From: Dongia rigui
Lineage (GTDB): Bacteria; Pseudomonadota; Alphaproteobacteria; Dongiales; Dongiaceae
DNA length: 64,000 nucleotides
Reading direction: 5' to 3'
NCBI RefSeq assembly: GCF_034044635.1
Contig: NZ_JAXCLX010000001.1
Coordinates: 868,001 to 932,000 of the forward strand
The translations under genes were made by a program, and so were the position numbers. The notes beneath the pieces were generated by a model that was not told the DNA's origin, did not search any database, and saw only the letters and a list, made by a program, of their open reading frames with translations. Below are positions 26,353 to 34,556 of the stretch, in pieces. Within the stretch, counting starts at the first letter, position 1. Every line of letters starts with the position of its first letter.

Positions 26353-27787
26353 GTGCCCGCCTGCCCGCAAAGGTGATGCGCGTCTCGCCGCCACCCGCAC
26401 TGAGTTCGAGAAAGCATTTGCGCAACAGGTTGCCGGCAACCTTCTGGCGATAGGCGGCACTGGCCCGCATATCGCCGATCGGCTGGTAATCCTCGGCCAG
26501 TACCGGAATCGCGGCGACGATAGATGCTTCCGACCAGGGCTTGCCCCGCAATGCCGCCTCCGTGGCGCGGGCACGCTTGGGTATCGCCGCCATGCCACCA
26601 AAGGCAATGCGCAGATCGGCAACCACGCCACCCTCGATCTTCACGTGAAAGGCACCCAAGAGCGCCGAGATATCCTGGTCGAAACGCTTCGATATCTTGT
26701 AGGCGCGAAAAGCCCAGCCGCGCCGTGGCTTGGGCAACTCAATGCATTCGACAAACTCGCCCGGCCGGCGGTCCTGCTTGCCATAGGCGATAAAGAAATC
26801 TTCAAGCGGCAGCGAGCGGCGCGTCTTGCCCTGTCGCAGGACCAGCGCCGCGTCGAGGGCGATGAGGCAGGGCGGGCCATCGCCGATCGGCGAACCGTTG
26901 GCGATATTGCCGCCGATGGTCGCCACATTGCGGATCTGCGCCGAACCCAACCGCCGCACCACCTCGGCGAAATCCGGCCACAGCGGCGCCAGGACCGGCA
27001 ACAACTGCGCATAGGTGACCGCGGCGCCAAGGCTCAGATGGGTCGATGTCTCGACAATATTCTGCAGATCGGCCACGCCGCTCAGCGCAATCACCTCAGC
27101 CAGGTTGCGATGTTGTTTCGTGACCCACAACCCGACATCTGTGCCACCGGCAACCAAAGTCGCCTGTGGGTGGGCCGCGTAGACCTCGGCCAACTCGTCC
27201 GCACGGCGCGGCGCAAAGTAGCCGCTGGCTGATCCAGCGGCGCTGATGTGCTTCAGCATCGCAACCGTTTCGTTTTTTTGGGCATCGAATGAATCATCCT
27301 GGCGCTGCGCCAGCGCTATTTCTGCCGCTTTGAGGATCGGCCCATAGCCGGTACAGCGACAGAGATTGCCGGCCAGCGCATCGGCCGTTTCCTGCGCGTC
27401 ACCCCTGCGACGGTTGCGATATTGCGCAAAGAGCGACATGACGATGCCTGGTGTGCAGAAGCCGCATTGCGAGCCATGGGCATCGACCATCGCCTGCTGC
27501 ACCGGATGCAGGCTGCCATCCGGCTGCCGCAGATCCTCCACCGTGATCAACTGGCGGCCATCAAGCGTGCCCGCGAACTGGATGCAGGCATTGACCGCAC
27601 GATAGGCGATCGCATCGCCCTGCAGTTCCCCCAGCACCACGGTACAGGCGCCACAATCCCCCTCGGCGCAGCCTTCCTTGGTGCCGGTGCGGTGGCAGCC
27701 GAGACGCAAGTGGTCGAGCACCGTCTCGGTCGGCGATGCCAGTTCGACCGAACGCAGTTCTTGTCCCAGGAGATAGCGGATCGCCAT
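26345..27787 (-). CDS. xdhA: Xanthine dehydrogenase, iron-sulfur and FAD subunit
   Basis: 480 residues from ATG 27787 (GAAGAAGG upstream); a GTG at 27805 would sit on the uraH stop. Two 2Fe-2S sites are intact: plant-type EGCAEGDCGACTV (Cys40, 45, 48) and the second QCGFCTPGI with NLCRCTGY. The FAD domain (VAGGTDVGLWV, TIGGNIANGSPIGD) and CO-dehydrogenase flavoprotein C-terminal domain complete it. Electrons from xanthine pass through this subunit to NAD. It overlaps xdhB and follows uraH by 14 bases. Confidence 0.95.
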   Translation of the reverse strand: MAIRYLLGQELRSVELASPTETVLDHLRLGCHRTGTKEGCAEGDCGACTVVLGELQGDAIAYRAVNACIQFAGTLDGRQLITVEDLRQPDGSLHPVQQAMVDAHGSQCGFCTPGIVMSLFAQYRNRRRGDAQETADALAGNLCRCTGYGPILKAAEIALAQRQDDSFDAQKNETVAMLKHISAAGSASGYFAPRRADELAEVYAAHPQATLVAGGTDVGLWVTKQHRNLAEVIALSGVADLQNIVETSTHLSLGAAVTYAQLLPVLAPLWPDFAEVVRRLGSAQIRNVATIGGNIANGSPIGDGPPCLIALDAALVLRQGKTRRSLPLEDFFIAYGKQDRRPGEFVECIELPKPRRGWAFRAYKISKRFDQDISALLGAFHVKIEGGVVADLRIAFGGMAAIPKRARATEAALRGKPWSEASIVAAIPVLAEDYQPIGDMRASAAYRQKVAGNLLRKCFLELSAGGGETRITFAGRRAHG

Positions 27788-27801
27788 CGAGAGACCCTTC
27801 T

Positions 27802-28152
27802 TCACGACCCGCGATAAGTCGAATAGGCAAAGGGCGATACCAGCAGCGGCACATGATAATGCTGCGCCGGATCGCTGACGCCGAAGCGCAAGGTCACGAC
27901 GTCGAGGAAGCGGGGTTGCGGCAGGGCGATCCCGCGCGCTGCGAAATAGTCGCCGGCGTGAAAATCGAGTTCATAGGTGCCGGCAACGAAGGTAGCGCCG
28001 TCCAGCAGCGGCCGGTCGCAGCGGCCGTCGGCATTGGTCGTGACATCCGCCATTTGTTGGCGCGATCCAGCGACGCGCCACAGGATCACCCGCATGCCGC
28101 CACCCGGCACGCCATGCGCCGTGTCCAGAACGTGGGTGGTGAGCCGCCCCAT
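27802..28152 (-). CDS. uraH: 5-hydroxyisourate hydrolase
   Basis: 116 residues from ATG 28152 (GGAGA upstream). UraH is the transthyretin-like enzyme that opens 5-hydroxyisourate, the product of PuuD, to OHCU, the substrate of UraD. Its signatures are TTHVLDTAHGVPG at the N-terminus and the diagnostic C-terminal tetrapeptide YRGS, both present. It is first in the uraH–xdhA–xdhB–xdhC run, so its upstream region should hold the main promoter. Confidence 0.95.
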   Translation of the reverse strand: MGRLTTHVLDTAHGVPGGGMRVILWRVAGSRQQMADVTTNADGRCDRPLLDGATFVAGTYELDFHAGDYFAARGIALPQPRFLDVVTLRFGVSDPAQHYHVPLLVSPFAYSTYRGS

Positions 28153-28249
28153 GCCCGTCTCCTGCCGTCTTCGGTGGCGACGTTCCGCCATTTTGCTGGC
28201 CAGCATGGCACAGCCGGTCGAGCCATCATCTCGGAAACTGCTCATAAAC

Positions 28250-28272
28250 ATTATCAAGCAACGCTAGATAAT
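28250..28272. promoter_or_regulatory. Inverted repeat upstream of uraH
   Basis: ATTATC and GATAAT form a perfect inverted repeat with an 11-base spacer, about 98 bp upstream of the uraH ATG. The size and AT-rich arms fit a regulator binding site in an otherwise GC-rich region. The LysR protein of the cluster is the natural candidate, but the link is not shown. Confidence 0.45.
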
Positions 28273-28285
28273 GCTGCCGGCGACA

Positions 28286-28555
28286 TTATTGGCTCTGGCC
28301 GTCTTCCTCGAAATGGCCTGGCACGACCTTGCCGTCGACGACGCTGGGCGGAATGTACTTCCCGCTGGGCGGCTCGCTGCCCCCCAGCCAGCCAGCGCCG
28401 AGCACGATCAGCACGAAAAAGACACCGATTGCCGCCAGCCACGAGACCGGCACTTCCCGGACAGGCCGGCCACGCTTCTCCTGCAGGCGCAGATAGAGCC
28501 AGTAGAGCAGCGCGGGCAGCAGCAGTGGAATGGCAATTTCGAGAATGGCGCGCAT
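28286..28555 (-). CDS. Small membrane protein, DUF6111-like
   Basis: 89 residues from ATG 28555. Two hydrophobic segments (about 4–20 and 38–58) flank a basic loop (RLQEKRGRPVREVPVSW), and the tail SGKYIPPSVVDGKVVPGHFE is soluble. This is the pattern of DUF6111, a short alphaproteobacterial family of unknown function usually found beside CoA pyrophosphatase. Its ATG overlaps the Nudix stop by one base (TGATG). Confidence 0.7.
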   Translation of the reverse strand: MRAILEIAIPLLLPALLYWLYLRLQEKRGRPVREVPVSWLAAIGVFFVLIVLGAGWLGGSEPPSGKYIPPSVVDGKVVPGHFEEDGQSQ

Positions 28556-29184
28556 CAGGCGGCACTCAGGACTTCGGCGAGATTGTTGAGCATGCCGGCC
28601 GTAGCCCCCCAGATATAATAATCGGCATAAGGATAGGCATAGAAATACCGCCGCCGACCCTGCCATTCGCGGCTTTCCATGCGGCGATTGGCGGGATCGA
28701 GGAAGAAGGCCAGCGGCACCTCGAATACTTCCGCCACCTCGAACGTGTCTGGATTGAGAGTGAAGCCGGGGCGTACCAGGCCAACCACGGGCGTCACTTC
28801 GAAACCGGTGCGCGTCACATAAATGTCGAGCTGCCCGACGAGGTCGATATGTGCCCGCGGCAAGCCCGTTTCCTCTTCCGTCTCACGCAAGGCGGCGGCA
28901 ACGGCATCGGCATCTTCGGGATCGACCCGGCCACCTGGAAAGCTGATCTGCCCGGCATGGTCATGAAGATGATCTGTGCGCTTGGTGAGCAGCACGGTCA
29001 TGCCCTCCGGCCGATCGACCAGTGGCACCAGGACGGCGGCCGGCACCAGCTTGCGCCCGGCCATGTCGGCGCGCATCTCGGGGTTGAGATCGTCATCGCC
29101 GCGCGGCGTCGGCGCGCCGCGGCGCCCCGGAACCAGTCCGGGGACGACATCGCGAAAGCGCGTGAGAACCAGATCGCGCGGCAT
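28555..29184 (-). CDS. Nudix CoA pyrophosphatase
   Basis: 209 residues from ATG 29184, directly overlapping the DUF1285 stop. The Nudix box is visible as GRVDPEDADAVAAALRETEEETGL (residues about 93–116), preceded by DHAGQISFPGG, the extension typical of CoA-hydrolysing members. It probably cleaves CoA or acyl-CoA pyrophosphate bonds as housekeeping. It is the middle gene of a three-gene run. Confidence 0.9.
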   Translation of the reverse strand: MPRDLVLTRFRDVVPGLVPGRRGAPTPRGDDDLNPEMRADMAGRKLVPAAVLVPLVDRPEGMTVLLTKRTDHLHDHAGQISFPGGRVDPEDADAVAAALRETEEETGLPRAHIDLVGQLDIYVTRTGFEVTPVVGLVRPGFTLNPDTFEVAEVFEVPLAFFLDPANRRMESREWQGRRRYFYAYPYADYYIWGATAGMLNNLAEVLSAA

Positions 29185-29708
29185 CAGGCGGCCTCGGCAA
29201 AGCCGAGCGGAAAATACGTGCCAGCGCTCCAGATGCCCAGTTCCGAGCGGCCGCCATCGGCGCGGGTTTCGGCGAGGTCGACCAACTGATAGAAAACAGG
29301 CCGAGAAATGAGTGCATCCAGCGCACCACGCACCCTTATATAGGGGCTGGGAGCGCCATCTGCGCCGAGATCGACCCGAATGGGGTGCGCCGCATCCGCC
29401 GTCACCCACTCTTCGACATTTGTCCGAAATGCCAGGTGCTGCTCCTGGCCGGAACCCCGAACCTCCATCTCCACGGCGACGAAGGGGGCATCGTCGACCG
29501 TGATCCGCCCGCGTTCGACCGGCGTCACCAGCCAGAAGGAACCGTCATCTTCTCGCCGCAATACCGTGGAAAATAGCCGTACCAAAGGTTTACGTCCGAT
29601 CGGCGAGCCGCGATAGAACCAGGTGCCGTCCCGGGCGATGCGAAAATCGAAATCGCCGCAGGAGGGCAATTTGCTGAAATCGGGATTGCTCAAATCGAGG
29701 TTGGACAT
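29184..29708 (-). CDS. DUF1285 family protein
   Basis: 174 residues from ATG 29708. The DUF1285 blocks are clear: DFDFRIARDGTWFYRGSPIGRKPLVRLFSTVL, WLVTPVERGRI, and IRVDLG...PYIRVRGALDALISRPVFYQLVDLA. The family is cytosolic with a known fold but no settled function. It is first of the DUF1285–Nudix–DUF6111 run and divergent from moxR across 77 bp. Confidence 0.9.
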   Translation of the reverse strand: MSNLDLSNPDFSKLPSCGDFDFRIARDGTWFYRGSPIGRKPLVRLFSTVLRREDDGSFWLVTPVERGRITVDDAPFVAVEMEVRGSGQEQHLAFRTNVEEWVTADAAHPIRVDLGADGAPSPYIRVRGALDALISRPVFYQLVDLAETRADGGRSELGIWSAGTYFPLGFAEAA

Positions 29709-29785
29709 CGCCCGGTGCCTGGCGCTACGCTTCTGAAATCTAAAGAAAAGATAAGCCATTATCATACGAGTGCAAGGAGGCCGAC

Positions 29786-30844
29786 TTGGCAAGTACCGAT
29801 TCCAGCCTTTCCGCGACCCCCGGCCTTAATCCCGGCGCCGTTTCCAGCCAGCCAGGCGGCAATCCCGGCGCCGACCTTGGCGCGGAGATCGAGACACTGA
29901 GCCGCCGACTCGGTCAAGTGCGCAACAATATCGGCCAGATCATCTTCGGCCAGGAAGAAACGGTCGAACAATCGCTCATCAGCCTGCTGGGCGGCGGCCA
30001 TGTGCTGCTGGTGGGTGTTCCGGGCCTTGCCAAGACCCGCCTCGTCGACTGCCTGGGCAAGGTCTTGGGCCTCGATGCCAAGCGCGTTCAGTGTACGCCG
30101 GATCTGATGCCGGCCGACATCATCGGCTCGGAAGTGCTGGAGGAAAGCGATTCCGGCAAGCGCGCCTTCCGCTTCATCAAGGGTCCCGTCTTCAGCCAGC
30201 TGCTGATGGCCGACGAAATCAATCGCGCCAGCCCGCGCACGCAATCGGCACTGCTGCAGGCGATGCAGGAGCACAAGGTCTCGGTCGGCGGCCAAACCCA
30301 CGCCCTGCCGCAGCCATTCCATGTGCTGGCCACCCAGAACCCCTTGGAGCAGGAAGGCACCTACCCTCTGCCCGAAGCACAGCTCGACCGCTTCCTGCTG
30401 CAGATCGACGTACATTATCCCAGCGTCGAGGCCGAGCGGCAGATGCTGATCGTCACCACCGGTGCCGCCGATGCCGAACCGGAGACGGTGCTGAGTGCAG
30501 CCGAATTGATGGCCGCCCAGCGCCTGGTGCGCCGCATTCCTGTCGGCGACAAGGTGGTCGAGGCGATTCTGCGTTTGGTGCGCGCCGGAAGGCCTGAGAC
30601 GAGCGAGATCGATGCCGTGAAATCGAGCCTCGCCTGGGGCCCCGGACCGCGCGCTGGCCAGGCCCTCATGCTGGCCAGCCGCGCCCGTGCATTGATGCAG
30701 GGCCGCTTCAGCCCCTCGATCGACGATGTCGCGGCCCTTGCCCATCCGGTGCTGCGCCACCGCGTCGCACTCAATTACGGCGCCCGCGCCGAGGGCGTCA
30801 CCTTGGGCGGCATCATCGATAAACTGACCGAGCAACTGAACTGA
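29786..30844 (+). CDS. MoxR-family AAA+ ATPase
   Basis: 352 residues from a TTG at 29786; AAGGAGG lies five bases upstream and no ATG competes. After a low-complexity N-terminus, the AAA domain has Walker A VGVPGLAKTRL, Walker B LLMADEINRASP, a sensor segment VLATQNPLEQEGTYPLPEAQLDRF and the C-terminal lid. MoxR proteins act as chaperone ATPases that mature or insert metal- or VWA-containing partners. It leads a run of four genes whose other members carry VWA-like domains. Confidence 0.93.
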   Translation: MASTDSSLSATPGLNPGAVSSQPGGNPGADLGAEIETLSRRLGQVRNNIGQIIFGQEETVEQSLISLLGGGHVLLVGVPGLAKTRLVDCLGKVLGLDAKRVQCTPDLMPADIIGSEVLEESDSGKRAFRFIKGPVFSQLLMADEINRASPRTQSALLQAMQEHKVSVGGQTHALPQPFHVLATQNPLEQEGTYPLPEAQLDRFLLQIDVHYPSVEAERQMLIVTTGAADAEPETVLSAAELMAAQRLVRRIPVGDKVVEAILRLVRAGRPETSEIDAVKSSLAWGPGPRAGQALMLASRARALMQGRFSPSIDDVAALAHPVLRHRVALNYGARAEGVTLGGIIDKLTEQLN

Positions 30845-30852
30845 GCGATCGC

Positions 30853-31782
30853 GTGGCGCTGACCGGTACCGACCCGAACGTCACCCTGCAGATCGCGCGC
30901 GACCGCCAGAAGGCGGAAGCGGCGGCGATCGCCGAACGTCTGCCGCCCTTGCTGCTGGCGGCCGAACGGATTGCTGCGACCGTCGAGCAGGGGGTACATG
31001 GCCGCCGGCGTACTGGGTCCGGCGAGGTGTTCTGGCAATACCGTCCCTATTACGCCGGCGATGAACTGAAGCGCCTCGACTGGCGCGCCTCCGCCAAGAC
31101 CGACAAGCTTTACCTGCGCCAGTTGGAATGGTCGGCCTCGCAAAGCGTCTATCTGTGGTGCGATCACTCGCCCTCCATGACCTATGGCAGCCGGCGCGAT
31201 CTCCCCACCAAATTGGCGCGGGCACAGGTGCTGGCCCTGGCCCTTTCTAGTGTGCTGGCGCGCGCCGGCGAACGCGTCGGCCTGCTCGGTCACCCTGAAC
31301 CGCCCAGCGCCGGACGCGGTGTCACCGAGCGCATCGCCGAACGCCTCTTTGTCGATGCGCGCGATCCGGCCAAGGCGCCCAGCGTGCCGCCGCAGGCGGA
31401 TCTGCCGGCCCATGCCCATGCGCTCATCATCAGCGACTTCCTGTCGCCGGTCGATGCCTGGCAAGAGGTCATCGCCCGCTTTGCCGCGCGCAATGTGCAC
31501 GGTCACCTGCTGCAAGTGCTGGACCCGGCAGAACAGAGCATGCCCTTCACCGGCCGCGTAAGATTCTTAGGTCTCGAGCGTGAGGGCGACGTGCTGATGA
31601 GCCGTGCCGAAGGTATCCGCGACCAATATCTCGAACGCCTCACCGCCCATCAGCAGGCTTTGCGCGATCTCGCCCGCCATGCCGGCTGGAGCATGACGGT
31701 GCATGTGACCGATGGCCCGGCGGCAACCTCCGTGCTGCAGCTCTATCAATGGCTCGCCGCCGATCGCGGGATGCGGCGATGA
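30853..31782 (+). CDS. DUF58 protein with VWA-type metal site
   Basis: 309 residues from GTG 30853, nine bases after the moxR stop. The DUF58 core is RRTGSGEVFWQYRPYYAGDE and RLDWRASAKTDKLYLRQ. A MIDAS-like DxSxS motif is present (CDHSPSM: Asp104, Ser106, Ser108), as in VWA folds. There is no signal or membrane segment. DUF58 proteins are standard partners of MoxR ATPases. Its TGA overlaps the ATG of the next gene by four bases. Confidence 0.9.
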   Translation: MALTGTDPNVTLQIARDRQKAEAAAIAERLPPLLLAAERIAATVEQGVHGRRRTGSGEVFWQYRPYYAGDELKRLDWRASAKTDKLYLRQLEWSASQSVYLWCDHSPSMTYGSRRDLPTKLARAQVLALALSSVLARAGERVGLLGHPEPPSAGRGVTERIAERLFVDARDPAKAPSVPPQADLPAHAHALIISDFLSPVDAWQEVIARFAARNVHGHLLQVLDPAEQSMPFTGRVRFLGLEREGDVLMSRAEGIRDQYLERLTAHQQALRDLARHAGWSMTVHVTDGPAATSVLQLYQWLAADRGMRR

Positions 31783-34556
31783 ATATCGGCAGCCTCAGCA
31801 TCCTCGCCCCGGCGCTGCTTGCGGCCTTCCTGGCGCTTCCCATCCTGTGGTGGCTGCTGCGCTTGACGCCGCCAAGTCCCAAGCGCATTCCCTTCCCGGC
31901 CATCCGCCTGCTCTTCGGCCTCATCCCGCATGAGGAGACGCCGCATCGCACGCCCTGGTGGCTCATCCTGCTGCGCGTCGTCATCGCTGCGCTGGTAATT
32001 GCCGCGCTCTCGCATCCGGTCTGGAATGCCGGCGCCAATTTCGGCCGCAGCGGCCCGCTGCTGCTGCTGGTCGACAACGGCTGGTCGGCGGCACCGCATT
32101 GGCGCGAAGCCAACCTTGCCGCCGACAACCTCATCGACCAGGCGGCGCGCGAAGGCCGCGACGTGCTTTTGCTGCCGACCGCGCCAGGACTGGGGCAGAC
32201 CGGCCTTAACCCGCCCGACCGCCTCGCCCCCGCGCAGGCCAAGGCAGCGCTGGCCAATTTGGCGCCGCAACCCTGGCCGGGCCGGCGCGACCTGGTGCTG
32301 GCCATGCTGGAGCGGACGGCCGGCAGCAATGCCCTGCCGACCGATCTCAACACCACCTGGCTCAGTGACGGTGTCGGCCTTCCCGGCGACGCTGATGCTG
32401 AACTGGCGGCCCGGCTCGAGAAACTGGGCGACCTCAAGATCGTCGGCCCGCGCGATCTGCCGGTCATTTTGCGGCCGGCCAAGATCGACGCCGCCGGCCT
32501 GAAGATCAATGTCGAACGGCCGATGGTCGGGGCTGCCCAAAGCATCGCCCTGCGCATCCTCGATCACGACGGCCGCACCATCAGCCTTGGCAAGGCCGGG
32601 TTCGCCGCCAGCCGCAATGCCGTCGAGGCCAACGTGCCGCTGCCACTCGAACTGCGCGGCCGTGTGGGCGCGGTCATGCTGCAATCCGTTGTTGAAGGCG
32701 ATAACGGTCAGGCCGGTGGCATCGTTCTGCTGGATGACAGCGCCGGATCAAAGCCCATCGGCGTCATCACAGACAATGCCGCGGCGGCGCGCCAGCCCTT
32801 GCTGGGCGAGCTCTATTATGTCGAGCGTGCCCTGCAGCCCGGCAACGAACTTCGCGTCGGCACCGTGGCGACGCTGGCCAAGCAGCCGCTCTCTGTCATG
32901 ATCCTGCCCGATGGCAGCAAGATCAGCGATGGTGAGCGCGCAACGCTCGCCGCCTGGGTCGAAGACGGCGGCACGCTGATCCGCTTTGCCGGCGACCGGC
33001 TGGCGCTGGCGGCAGATGACAGCTTGCTGCCGGTGCGCCTGCGCCAGGGTGACCGCGTGCTGGGCGGCGCCTTGAGCTGGTCGAAGCCGGCATCGCTCGC
33101 CCCTTTCCCGGCGGCCTCGCCTTTCATCGGCCTCGATGTGCCAAAGGATGTGACAGTCAACCGCCAGGTGCTGGCGCAGCCCGACATCGACCTCGGCGCC
33201 AAGACCTGGGCGCGGCTCAGCGACGGAACGCCGCTGGTGACCGGCACCAAGCGCGGCGACGGCTACATCGTCCTCTTCCATGTCAGCGCCAATACCGCCT
33301 GGTCGAACCTTGCCCTCTCTGGCCTCTATGTCGACATGCTCAACCGCCTGCTGATGCTGGCAGCCGGCGTTCCCGGCACCGCCCAGGACAAGGCGACGCC
33401 ATTGCCGCCCGCCCAGATCATCGACGGCTTCGGTCGTCTGATGCCGGCGCCGTCCAGCCTGACGCCGCTCTCCGCCGCGGATCTCAAAGATCAGATCAGC
33501 GGCCCGTTGCATCCGCCGGGGCTCTATGGCCCGCCGGAAGGGCGCCGCGCGCTCAACCTCACGGCGCATTTGCCGGCCGTCACGCCGCTTGCCCTCTCGC
33601 TCGACCCCTTGGCCCCCTCGACCGCGATCGATTGGAAACCCTGGCTGCTGTTGCTCGCCGCGATGCTGCTTGCCGCCGATATCGCGATCGGCCTCGCGAT
33701 GCGCGGATTGTTGTCGCGCCATCGCGCCGCGACGGCGATGAGCCTGGTGGTCGCATGCCTCGTTATCCTGGCGCCCAGCCCGCGCGCCCTGGCGCAGGAC
33801 AGCACCACGCCGCCAGCGGCCGTGCAGCCGATGACGGATGACGAGATCATCGCGGCCGCCGACACGACGCATCTCGCTTATGTGCGGACCGGCATCCCCA
33901 ATGTCGATGCCACCAGCCGCGCCGGTCTCTTCGGCCTCACCACCAAGCTGCTGGAACGAACTTCGGCCGATATGGGCGAACCGGTCGGCATCGATCTTGA
34001 TGTCGACACGCTCGATTTCTATCCCATCCTCTATTGGCCGATCGCCGGCTCCAGCGGTAGCTTGAGCGACCGCGCCGTTACCGAGATCAACCGCTATCTT
34101 GCCGGCGGCGGCATGATCCTGTTCGACACGGCGGACCAGAATGTCGTCGGCATCACCGGCGGCCTCGGTCCAGGCGCCATGCGTCTGCAGGAACTGACCG
34201 GTGGGCTCGACATACCGACCCTGGCGCCGGTCGGACCGGAGCATGTGCTCACGCGTTCCTTCTATCTGCTGAAGGACTTTCCCGGTCGCTGGGTCGGCGG
34301 CACGCTCTGGGTCGAAAGCGCGCAGAACCGCCTCAATGACGGCGTCGCCTCGGTCATCGTCGGCAGTAACGACTATGCCGCCGCCTGGGCAACCGATGAC
34401 TACGGCCAGCCGCTCTTTCCGGTGACGCCGGGCGGCGAGAAGCAACGCGAATTCGCCTATCGTTTCGGCATCAACCTGGTCATGTACGCGCTGACCGGCA
34501 AGTACAAGGAAGACCAGGTCCATGTCCCGGCCATCCTCGAAAGGCTGGGGCAATGA
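31779..34556 (+). CDS. BatA/DUF4159 membrane protein
   Basis: 925 residues from ATG 31779; an upstream in-frame ATG at 31749 lies inside the DUF58 gene. N-terminal BatA-type region: membrane helices at about 8–27 and 60–78, then a degenerate VWA segment (LLLLVDNGWS, Asp99, first Ser of the MIDAS replaced by Gly). A large periplasmic-type region follows, with another helix at about 628–650 and a signal-like hydrophobic stretch near 660–680. The C-terminal DUF4159 domain (LAYVRTGIPNVDATSRAGL, YPILYWPI, GGGMILFDTAD) is related to glutamine-amidotransferase-like folds. Function unknown; its end overlaps the next gene by four bases. Confidence 0.88.
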   Translation: MNIGSLSILAPALLAAFLALPILWWLLRLTPPSPKRIPFPAIRLLFGLIPHEETPHRTPWWLILLRVVIAALVIAALSHPVWNAGANFGRSGPLLLLVDNGWSAAPHWREANLAADNLIDQAAREGRDVLLLPTAPGLGQTGLNPPDRLAPAQAKAALANLAPQPWPGRRDLVLAMLERTAGSNALPTDLNTTWLSDGVGLPGDADAELAARLEKLGDLKIVGPRDLPVILRPAKIDAAGLKINVERPMVGAAQSIALRILDHDGRTISLGKAGFAASRNAVEANVPLPLELRGRVGAVMLQSVVEGDNGQAGGIVLLDDSAGSKPIGVITDNAAAARQPLLGELYYVERALQPGNELRVGTVATLAKQPLSVMILPDGSKISDGERATLAAWVEDGGTLIRFAGDRLALAADDSLLPVRLRQGDRVLGGALSWSKPASLAPFPAASPFIGLDVPKDVTVNRQVLAQPDIDLGAKTWARLSDGTPLVTGTKRGDGYIVLFHVSANTAWSNLALSGLYVDMLNRLLMLAAGVPGTAQDKATPLPPAQIIDGFGRLMPAPSSLTPLSAADLKDQISGPLHPPGLYGPPEGRRALNLTAHLPAVTPLALSLDPLAPSTAIDWKPWLLLLAAMLLAADIAIGLAMRGLLSRHRAATAMSLVVACLVILAPSPRALAQDSTTPPAAVQPMTDDEIIAAADTTHLAYVRTGIPNVDATSRAGLFGLTTKLLERTSADMGEPVGIDLDVDTLDFYPILYWPIAGSSGSLSDRAVTEINRYLAGGGMILFDTADQNVVGITGGLGPGAMRLQELTGGLDIPTLAPVGPEHVLTRSFYLLKDFPGRWVGGTLWVESAQNRLNDGVASVIVGSNDYAAAWATDDYGQPLFPVTPGGEKQREFAYRFGINLVMYALTGKYKEDQVHVPAILERLGQ

